64,000 nt of DNA from Bordetella parapertussis (GTDB lineage Bacteria > Acidobacteriota > Terriglobia > Bryobacterales > Bryobacteraceae): contig CALQCC020000006.1 in the NCBI GenBank assembly GCA_943328975.2, positions 62,001 through 126,000 of the forward strand. The letters are read 5' to 3'. Below the pieces are notes generated by a model, which was not told the origin of the DNA, did no database searches, and was given only the letters and a program-made list of their open reading frames with translations. Within the stretch, counting starts at the first letter, position 1. Every line of letters starts with the position of its first letter. Shown one piece after another: positions 58,047-64,000 of this stretch. Both the position numbers and the translations under genes were made by a program.

Positions 58047-58861
58047 GGAGCCAGAGTCGACTCCAATCCCAAATGCGTTACCCATGTCAACGCGCTGCAT
58101 CCCAGCACCGCCAACGCCATCACCGCAGCCTTGCGCCCACGCCACCCCGCCGACTGGCGCAGGAACAGCATAATCAATAAGAGGACCCAAGTGAACAGAG
58201 AGATCGTAATACTAGGATTCCCGATCCAACTCGAATTCGAATAGAAGAAAGCCCACATCACCGCGAAAATCAGTCCCAGAGTCAGAAGCGCGAACCCCAG
58301 CCCCAGCGACTTCGTCAGCATCCCATCCAGTGTCGCCAGCGGAGGCAACTTTTCCAGCAAGGCGCTCCCCGACTTGTTCTTCAGCCGCCGCTCCTGCATC
58401 AAGTACGCCACCGCCGACAGCGCCGTAAAGAACAACGCCGCGTACCCAGCCAGCACTAATAGAATGTGGACCACCAGCAACACACCGCGGAATCCCTCGT
58501 CCTGCGCAGGCGTCATCGGGGTATCCAATGCGGCCACCAGCACCATCGCGAACACCAGCGGGAACAGAGCCACTGACGCGCTGCCAAAGCGGTAGCGCCT
58601 TTCCGTAACGACGAACGCAAACGCAATCAGGAACGCACACAAACTCAGCGTCTGATAAAAGTTGTCCACCGGAATGTGTCCGCTCGCGAGGCCCAGGTCG
58701 ACAATCGCGACCCCATGCAAAATCACCGCCAGCCGGAACGCATTCAGAGCCACACCAAACGCACTCTGCCCCTGCCGCACCGCGGTGAGCAAGGAATGCA
58801 GCAGCCCCACGGCATACAACCCCGCCGCGACGCGCAACCAGAATGTGCTGGCTTCAATCAT
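58043..58861 (-). CDS. HemX/CcsA-like cytochrome c assembly membrane protein
   Basis: A 272-residue protein with about eight hydrophobic segments, matching the CcsA/HemX family commonly encoded before hemA. It has VHILLVLAGYAALFFTALSA and WAFFYSNSSWIGNPSITISL. The Trp-rich WGxxWxWD haem-handling motif of true CcsA is not seen, so HemX, which limits HemA level in bacilli, is the closer match. First gene of the tetrapyrrole/CRISPR train. TAGAAT on the minus strand (58877-58882) is a likely -10. Confidence 0.83.
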   Translation of the reverse strand: MIEASTFWLRVAAGLYAVGLLHSLLTAVRQGQSAFGVALNAFRLAVILHGVAIVDLGLASGHIPVDNFYQTLSLCAFLIAFAFVVTERRYRFGSASVALFPLVFAMVLVAALDTPMTPAQDEGFRGVLLVVHILLVLAGYAALFFTALSAVAYLMQERRLKNKSGSALLEKLPPLATLDGMLTKSLGLGFALLTLGLIFAVMWAFFYSNSSWIGNPSITISLFTWVLLLIMLFLRQSAGWRGRKAAVMALAVLGCSALTWVTHLGLESTLAP

Positions 58862-58876
58862 TTCGGTCCCAATTTG

Positions 58877-58882
58877 ATTCTA
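58877..58882 (-). promoter_or_regulatory. -10 element of the tetrapyrrole/CRISPR gene train
   Basis: TAGAAT on the minus strand, 15 nt before the first ATG (58861). This is the only clear promoter-like site ahead of nine co-directional genes. No convincing -35 was found. Confidence 0.4.
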
Positions 58883-59006
58883 CGCTGCTTGGGGGGGGCT
58901 TGACCGAATTCGCGTTCATCGGCGCCTATTCTGCCGCCATCCAGCCGATCTTTCAAGCAGCTACCGTTTGCACCCGGCGAAACTCGTTTTGGCCCAAACT
59001 GAACAC

Positions 59007-59723
59007 ATGAACCTCACCAACAAAACCTGCCTCGTCACCGGAGCCACCCGCGGCATGGGACGCGCCATCGCCAAGATGCTGGCCCAGGAAGGAGCCCGCG
59101 TCGCCATCTGCGGCCGCACCGAATCCTCCGTCGCCAAGGGCATCGCCGAGCTGGAATCAGAGACCGGCAATAAAGTCAAGGGCAAAGCTGCCGATGTAAA
59201 GTTACACAGCGAAGTTGTGAAGTTGTTCGAGTATGTCCAAGCGGAGCTAGGCCCGCTGGATGTTCTGGTCAATAATGCCGGCATCGGAATTTTCGGTGAC
59301 GTCGGGGCGCTTTCGGTCGAAGACTGGAAGGTAACTCTCGAAACCAACCTGTATGGGCCGTTCTACTGCGTGCAACAAGCTCTACCGAGTTTTGAAACGC
59401 GCGGAGGGGGTCACATCGTCAATATAGGTAGCATGGCGGGCGCGTATGCGTTCGCAGGCGGTGCGGCTTACAACGCGTCGAAGTTCGGATTGACCGGATT
59501 TACCGATGCTGTGATGCAGGATTTGCGAAGTAAGAACGTCCGGGTGAGTTACGTGATGCCCGGCAGTACAGCGACCGAGTTTGGCGGCGGGGATCCGGAA
59601 GCCGGAGCGGCGTGGAAGATCTGGCCCGAAGATGTGGCCGAGGTAGTAAGGATGCTGTTAAAGATGCCGGAAAGAACTTTGGTCAGTCGAGTAGAGGTCC
59701 GGCCCTCACAGCCGAAGAGGTAG
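59007..59723 (+). CDS. Short-chain dehydrogenase/reductase
   Basis: A 238-residue classical SDR. The NAD(P) motif is LVTGATRGMGRAIAKML, then DVLVNNAGIGIFGDV and the catalytic Ser/Tyr/Lys in IGSMAGAYAFAGGAAYNASK. The ATG at 59007 is preferred to 58968 because the domain starts at once (MNLTNKTCLVTG). CGR after the second strand (AICGRTESS) suggests NADP preference. Substrate unknown. Confidence 0.9.
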   Translation: MNLTNKTCLVTGATRGMGRAIAKMLAQEGARVAICGRTESSVAKGIAELESETGNKVKGKAADVKLHSEVVKLFEYVQAELGPLDVLVNNAGIGIFGDVGALSVEDWKVTLETNLYGPFYCVQQALPSFETRGGGHIVNIGSMAGAYAFAGGAAYNASKFGLTGFTDAVMQDLRSKNVRVSYVMPGSTATEFGGGDPEAGAAWKIWPEDVAEVVRMLLKMPERTLVSRVEVRPSQPKR

Positions 59724-59895
59724 TTGACGGGATGGGCGAATCGGTTCGCGATGGGGAGCATCTAAACAAATGGCACTAAGGTTGCCGCAGACGCTGTGGC
59801 GAGAAGAACTGGATGAACCTTCGGTTCTTCCGCGAAAAAAGGCTCCGGGGTTGTTGGATAGAAGTGACAGAGGGCCCGAGAAGGGAGACAGAGCA

Positions 59896-61101
59896 ATGGA
59901 CACGAAAATCACACGGTTGAATGTTCCGCTAGATCCGGCGCGCACAGGCCGGGACGCGACTCAGTTGGAGAACGGGTTGCGGCGCCTGATCATCGGGCAG
60001 GATGAGGCGATCCAACAAATCGTCAACATCTACCAGATGAACCTCACCGGCATGAACGCTCCAGGTCGCCCCATCGGGAACTTCTTGTTTCTGGGACCCA
60101 CCGGCTCGGGCAAAACGCGCATTGTGGAAGCCACGGCCGAGACTCTGCTCAAGAACCCCCGCGCGGTTATTAAGATCGACTGCGCCGAATTCCAGCACAG
60201 CCACGAAATCGCCAAATTGATCGGCTCACCTCCGGGCTACCTGGGGCACCGCGAAACGCATCCCCTGCTGTCGCAGGAAGTGCTGAATCAGTTCCATACC
60301 GAAGACAACAAGCTCAGCTTCGTACTCTTCGACGAAATCGAAAAGGCCTCCGACGCCCTGTGGAACCTGCTCCTGGGCATCCTGGACAAAGCCACGCTCA
60401 CCTTGGGCGACAACCGCAAGGTCGACTTCTCCAACTGCCTGATCTTTATGACCAGCAACCTCGGCGCATCCGAGATGGCGGCCATGATGGCCCCCAAACT
60501 CGGCTTCGGCATCGGCCAAACCAACGAACAATTGGCGGCCGGCGTCGCCGACGAAAAGCTCTCCGGCAAACTGGCCCGCAGCGGTGTCGAAGCCGCGCGC
60601 CGCAAGTTCACCCCGGAATTTATGAACCGGCTCGACAAGATCGTGACCTTCCAACCGCTCGGAGCCGAACAGTTGCGCAAGATTCTCGACATTGAGCTGA
60701 ATCAGGTCCAGCAGCGCATCTTCAACGCGCCGCCCAACGCCAGTATGGACCGCGCCTTCGTCTTCACCGTCTCCGACGCCAGCAAGGACTTCCTGCTGTC
60801 GGAAGGCACGGACATGAAGTACGGAGCTCGCCACCTGAAGCGCGCCATTGAACGCTTACTCGTGCAGCCCATGTCCAACCTCATCGCAACGGAACAAGTC
60901 CGCGGCGGTGACTGGGTCCGCATCGACTTCGACACCGAAGCCAAGATCCTGCGCTTCGCCCGCGAAGCCGAAGGTCTCCCCGTGGGAGAAATGGCCCGCT
61001 TGGTGGACACCTCGGTCACCATCCCGGTCCAAACCATGTCGCAAGGCGCTGTCGCCGAAACCGCAAACGCCCTCCGCGCCCGCGGCAACAAACGCAGCTA
61101 A
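59896..61101 (+). CDS. Single-module AAA+ ATPase, ClpB/ClpC D2-like
   Basis: A 401-residue protein with one Clp/Hsp100-type module: LIIGQDEAIQQIVNIYQMNL, Walker A FLFLGPTGSGKTRIVEA, pore-loop region GSPPGYLGHRETHPLLS, Walker B FVLFDEIEKASD, sensor IFMTSNLGASEMAAMM, and FMNRLDKIVTFQPL with the arginine finger. The ClpB D2 small domain follows (YGARHLKRAIERLL). It has no N-domain or D1. It may be a stand-alone unfoldase; its partner is unknown. ATG 59896 has GGGAG upstream; an in-frame ATG at 59770 is weaker. Confidence 0.87.
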   Translation: MDTKITRLNVPLDPARTGRDATQLENGLRRLIIGQDEAIQQIVNIYQMNLTGMNAPGRPIGNFLFLGPTGSGKTRIVEATAETLLKNPRAVIKIDCAEFQHSHEIAKLIGSPPGYLGHRETHPLLSQEVLNQFHTEDNKLSFVLFDEIEKASDALWNLLLGILDKATLTLGDNRKVDFSNCLIFMTSNLGASEMAAMMAPKLGFGIGQTNEQLAAGVADEKLSGKLARSGVEAARRKFTPEFMNRLDKIVTFQPLGAEQLRKILDIELNQVQQRIFNAPPNASMDRAFVFTVSDASKDFLLSEGTDMKYGARHLKRAIERLLVQPMSNLIATEQVRGGDWVRIDFDTEAKILRFAREAEGLPVGEMARLVDTSVTIPVQTMSQGAVAETANALRARGNKRS

Positions 61102-61118
61102 CCGCATCCGAACGCACA

Positions 61119-61156
61119 AACGCCCCGGTGTCCTTACGGACTCCGGGGCGTTTTCT
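61119..61156 (+). terminator. Intrinsic terminator after the AAA+ gene
   Basis: AACGCCCCGG (61119-61128) pairs with CCGGGGCGTT (61143-61152), with an inner GTCC/GGAC stem, loop TTAC and one T-T mismatch, followed by TTTTCTC. The best classical terminator in the window; it also serves the convergent reductase gene. Confidence 0.85.
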
Positions 61157-61175
61157 CTTGGAGAGAAGAGAACCT

Positions 61176-62930
61176 TTACGCCGCGCACTCACCGCGGCCG
61201 AGCTTCAACGAGTAGTTCTCGTTGTCGCCCCAATCCATGAACACTTCCGGATCCGCATCCGCGGACGGCTTTTCCAGATCCGCCGTCAACTTCTTGAACG
61301 TCTCCACCTTGAAGCGCTTGACGTACTCGCGGAAGCTTTCCCCCGCCTCACGGTTGGCGATGAAGTGGGTCAGGATGCGATCCACAGCCACCGGAGCCAT
61401 GCGGGCCGGCAGACTCTGAATGGTGATGCCGAACTCCTGCTCGGTGCCACCGAGCATCATCTTGTAATACGGGACTTCCATTTTTACCCCGTCCGGGCCG
61501 TCGATCTTGCGCGCGTTGCCGTAGAAGCCCAAGTCGCCGATCCAATGCTGGCCGCAGGAATTGGGGCAGCCGCTGATGCGGATCTTCAGGTCGCGCACGC
61601 TGGGGTCGTCATACTTGCGCACGGTGAACGCCAGCGCATCGCCCAGCCCCATGGACTTGGTCAGCGCCAGGTTGCAGCTATACGCACCCGGGCACGTCAC
61701 CACGTCACTGATCTCATCGGCGCGATCTTTCGCCAAACCGAGCGCCGCCAACGCTCCGTACACGCGATTCAAAGCGCCCACCGGGACATAGGCAAGCATC
61801 ACGTTCTGCGACATGCTCACACGCATCATGCCGTCACCGGCATCTTCAGAAAGCTTGGCCAAGCCGCGCATCTGGTCGCCGGTCAGGTTGCCTTGCGGAA
61901 CCATCACGGTCACGATCGTGTAGCCCGCCTGCTTCTGGTCGCGCACGTTGGTCTTGCGCCACTCGGCGAACTCAGCCGAGGGATCGAACATCGGCAACAT
62001 CTCACCGGTGCCCTTCGCGGGAGCCGTCGAACGGAAACCGCCGAAGTTCTCCGGCACGGCGTCCGGCATCGGGATGCCGCCGTTCTTCAAGATGTCTTGG
62101 TACTGCTCTTCAATCGTGTCGCGGAGCCAATCGAAGCCACGCTCGCGTAGGATGAACTTCAAGCGAGCCTTGTCCTTGTTGCCACGGTTGCCATGCAAGT
62201 TGAACACGCGGATCACAGCTTCCACGCGCCGCACCACGTCCTCAGCCGGGATAAACTCGTGCAGAACCTTGCACTCCACCGGAAGCGGTCCCAGACCGCC
62301 CGCGACGGTCATGCGGAAGCCGTTGACGCCGTCCTTCTGGATCGCACGCAGGCCGACATCATTGATCTTGGTCGCGACGGTGTCTTCTTCGCCGCCCGAA
62401 AACGCCACCTTGAACTTGCGCGGCAGAGCGTCGGTCAGTTCCTTATGCAGGAACGCAAACGCCAAGCGAGCCGCATACGGCTGCACGTTGAACGGTTCTT
62501 CCGGCAACAACCCCGCCAGCGGACACGCGGTCACGTTGCGGACCGTGTTGTAGCAAGCCTCGCGCGTAGTCAGCCGGGCATCGGCCAACATATGCAGCGC
62601 ATCCGGGACCTGGAGCAGCGGCACAAAGTGATACTGAATGTTCTGCCGAGTCGTGAGGTGACCCTTGCCGCCCGCCACCGCGTCCGCCACAGCCGCCATC
62701 GCCCGCATCTGATCCGCCGTCAGCAACCCGCCCGGAATCTTGGTGCGGATCATCTGCACGCCTTCCTGGCGCTGACCGTACACACCCCGGCGCAAGCGTT
62801 GCGCGCGGAACTGATCGTCGGTAATCTCCTTGGCCAGCCACGCTTGCGCATGACCGCGGAACTGTTCGATATCCGCGCGGACAGTGCTATCGTACTCTTG
62901 TTCAAGGACTTGCTGGTTCGGCGAAGGCAT
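61176..62930 (-). CDS. Siroheme-dependent sulfite/nitrite reductase
   Basis: A 584-residue hemoprotein reductase with the duplicated ferredoxin-reductase-like and siroheme domains. The siroheme/[4Fe-4S] ligands are seen as TCPGAYSCNLALTKS (C-x5-C) and RISGCPNSCGQHWIG (C-x3-C). The C-terminal end, GRGECAA, is typical of assimilatory sulfite reductases, so sulphite is the likelier substrate, though ferredoxin nitrite reductase cannot be excluded. The siroheme could come from the cobA-hemD product nearby. Confidence 0.9.
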   Translation of the reverse strand: MPSPNQQVLEQEYDSTVRADIEQFRGHAQAWLAKEITDDQFRAQRLRRGVYGQRQEGVQMIRTKIPGGLLTADQMRAMAAVADAVAGGKGHLTTRQNIQYHFVPLLQVPDALHMLADARLTTREACYNTVRNVTACPLAGLLPEEPFNVQPYAARLAFAFLHKELTDALPRKFKVAFSGGEEDTVATKINDVGLRAIQKDGVNGFRMTVAGGLGPLPVECKVLHEFIPAEDVVRRVEAVIRVFNLHGNRGNKDKARLKFILRERGFDWLRDTIEEQYQDILKNGGIPMPDAVPENFGGFRSTAPAKGTGEMLPMFDPSAEFAEWRKTNVRDQKQAGYTIVTVMVPQGNLTGDQMRGLAKLSEDAGDGMMRVSMSQNVMLAYVPVGALNRVYGALAALGLAKDRADEISDVVTCPGAYSCNLALTKSMGLGDALAFTVRKYDDPSVRDLKIRISGCPNSCGQHWIGDLGFYGNARKIDGPDGVKMEVPYYKMMLGGTEQEFGITIQSLPARMAPVAVDRILTHFIANREAGESFREYVKRFKVETFKKLTADLEKPSADADPEVFMDWGDNENYSLKLGRGECAA

Positions 62931-62949
62931 GGTCTTATTCCCTATAGAG

Positions 62950-62955
62950 ATTATA
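62950..62955 (-). promoter_or_regulatory. -10 element of the sulfite reductase gene
   Basis: TATAAT on the minus strand, 19 nt before the ATG at 62930; the leader would be about 13 nt. No good -35 is visible. Confidence 0.45.
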
Positions 62956-63005
62956 CACTACCAAGCAAAGGGCGGTGGCTCTCCAGAATGATAGCACCCG
63001 AGTTT

Positions 63006-63074
63006 CACGCAAAGTCCGCAAAGCTCGCAAAGTTTTTCTGAGTCTTTCTTGGCGAACTTTGCGGACTTCGCGTG
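63006..63074. repeat. Inverted repeat next to the GxxExxY gene
   Basis: CACGCAAAGTCCGCAAAG (63006-63023) is matched at 17 of 18 bases by the reverse complement of 63057-63074. The 33-bp centre holds CTCGCAAAG and TTTTTCTGAG. Such (A)CGCAAAG-(x)-CGCAAAG elements are dispersed in many environmental bacterial genomes and are often found beside GxxExxY genes, as here. Confidence 0.8.
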
Positions 63075-63108
63075 AGAGGTTCTTCTTCCTCCCTCCACCC
63101 ACTTGAGG

Positions 63109-63492
63109 ATGGATGAAAACGCCGCTGCTAGAGAGATCGTCGATACCGCATTGCGCGTGCATCGAGCACTAGGTCCGGGACTCTTAGAGAGTGTGTATTC
63201 CGCGGTCCTGGCAAGAGCTTTGCGAGAACGGGGGCTGAAGGTCGCGTCCGAAGTTGGGATGCCCATCAGGTTTGAGGGTACCGTCTTTGAACTCGGCTTC
63301 CGGGCGGATTTGATCGTGGAAAATTGCGTGATTGTCGAAGTCAAATCTGTCGCCGAGATTTCAGCGGTTCACAAGAAGCAATTGCTAACCTATTTGCGTC
63401 TTGGCGAGATGCGACTGGGACTGTTGATCAACTTCAACGTACTCCTGATCAAAGACGGCGTTTGCAGGATCGCCAACGGTTTGGCGGACTAG
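63109..63492 (+). CDS. GxxExxY family protein
   Basis: A 127-residue protein with the family motif GPGLLESVYSAVLARAL (G-L-L-E-S-V-Y) and a PD-(D/E)xK-like core: RADLIVENCVIVEVKSV followed by KKQLLTYLRLG. The Asp and Glu-x-Lys suggest a nuclease-type site, but function is unproven. ATG 63109 is used; a TTG six bases earlier is possible. It lies 35 bp after a long inverted repeat. Confidence 0.88.
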   Translation: MDENAAAREIVDTALRVHRALGPGLLESVYSAVLARALRERGLKVASEVGMPIRFEGTVFELGFRADLIVENCVIVEVKSVAEISAVHKKQLLTYLRLGEMRLGLLINFNVLLIKDGVCRIANGLAD

Positions 63493-63493
63493 G

Positions 63494-64000
63494 TCACTTC
63501 CCCAACAGCGCGGGCCAGTTCAGGACCACGTGGACGGGTTCGATCTCCGCGGCGCCCGCATTGGGGTTTTCTCGGACGAAGAACCGCTTGCCATCGTACG
63601 TGATGGCATAGAGGATCTGCTGCAGACTAAGCACGGAGGCCCCTGCCGGCTTGAAGAGAGGCTTGGGCACGCCTGCCTCAAACCCCGCACCCGTCTTCAC
63701 CTCCACCGACATGAACGAATCGTCGCCCCCGAAGTAGATCAATTCCTTGCCGTCGCCGCGCCACAAAGGTGCAATGCCCCGTCCAGTGGAAATTTTCCTA
63801 CGGGCAGTGAACTCAGGGAACGAGGCGACCCAGATCTCCGGGCCGCCGCTTTCTTGGGACAGGTAGGCGACCCACTTACCGTCCGGCGAGACGCGGACAT
63901 CGTCCATCGCGTATTTCTCTTCGATCAAGTGGCGCGGTTTGGGGTCGAGCGGTTTGACCGCAGTCTCTTCCGGGGCTGCGAAGAGCGAAATTCGGCTGGT
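63494..64000 (-). CDS. PD40/WD40-like beta-propeller protein, C-terminal part
   Basis: The frame is open to the window edge, so the gene is 5'-truncated; about 168 residues are seen. Propeller blades include DDVRVSPDGKWVAYLSQESG, EIWVASFP and GIAPLWRGDGKELIYFGGDD, and the end is FFVRENPNAGAAEIEPVHVV. In acidobacteria this tail is commonly the extracytoplasmic end of Ser/Thr kinases or TolB-like proteins; which one cannot be told here. Its stop is 1 bp from the stop of the convergent GxxExxY gene. Confidence 0.78.
   Translation of the reverse strand, partial: TSRISLFAAPEETAVKPLDPKPRHLIEEKYAMDDVRVSPDGKWVAYLSQESGGPEIWVASFPEFTARRKISTGRGIAPLWRGDGKELIYFGGDDSFMSVEVKTGAGFEAGVPKPLFKPAGASVLSLQQILYAITYDGKRFFVRENPNAGAAEIEPVHVVLNWPALLGK

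Noticed and set aside
58862-59006. tRNA or small RNA in the gap before the SDR gene
   Set aside because: No cloverleaf, anticodon arm or terminator could be made out by eye.
61128-63041. Long plus-strand frames over the sulfite reductase gene
   Set aside because: Antisense to siroheme-ligand motifs; His/Arg-rich with no domain.

Overview
The window (about 60% GC, tightly packed, both strands used) reads as chromosome of an acidobacterium, most likely of the Solibacter/Bryobacter type. This is inferred from gene style, not from a marker gene: many secreted proteins of acidobacterial type, a zinc-ribbon Ser/Thr kinase with a multi-TM tail, PD40-propeller proteins, and an argF-argG-argH-argR operon. 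No rRNA, tRNA, prophage, IS element or CRISPR array was seen.

Layout. 1-121: end of a GH88 glucuronyl hydrolase. 131-6184 (minus): argF, argG, argH, argR and a membrane spermidine-synthase-like gene behind a palindromic operator that touches the argF start. 6255-7694: an ECF sigma factor between two DUF2892-type membrane proteins. 7723-14876: a serine hydrolase, a kinase gene broken at five places (8912-11449), secreted proteins and a lone receiver domain. 14857-19485: a small minus-strand operon with a transthyretin-like protein, then ruvX, mltG and recX. 19546-22380: sodA, gatA, gatC and a DUF721 gene, with repeat elements. 22505-32606: mixed accessory and core genes, including an in-frame HicA-HicB fusion, mrp, fabD and a decaying antitoxin/PIN-toxin pair. 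32608-48219: ispG, a peptide transporter, secreted coiled-coil and TPR proteins, an M20 peptidase, murJ, hemQ and others.

The most notable region is 49196-58861. A minus-strand train runs ccsA/hemX-like, hemA, hemC, cobA-hemD and then, 15 bp later, a five-gene type III-A CRISPR interference module (cas10/csm1, csm2, csm3, csm4, csm5). Cas10 has an intact GGDD cyclase motif but is only 483 aa and lacks the N-terminal HD nuclease. Csm2 carries a ~150-residue Arg/Gly/Pro-rich disordered N-terminal extension. The window holds no array, cas6, cas1/cas2 or CARF effector. The haem/siroheme genes have partners nearby: hemQ (46214) and a siroheme sulfite/nitrite reductase (61176).

A second, genome-wide signal is regulatory. 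At least twelve genes have a -10-like hexamer ending only 5-8 nt before the start codon and no Shine-Dalgarno sequence, the pattern expected of leaderless mRNAs; this also helps settle several start codons.

Calls rest on reading protein motifs by eye. Family names are from knowledge of the families; starts and promoters are predictions.
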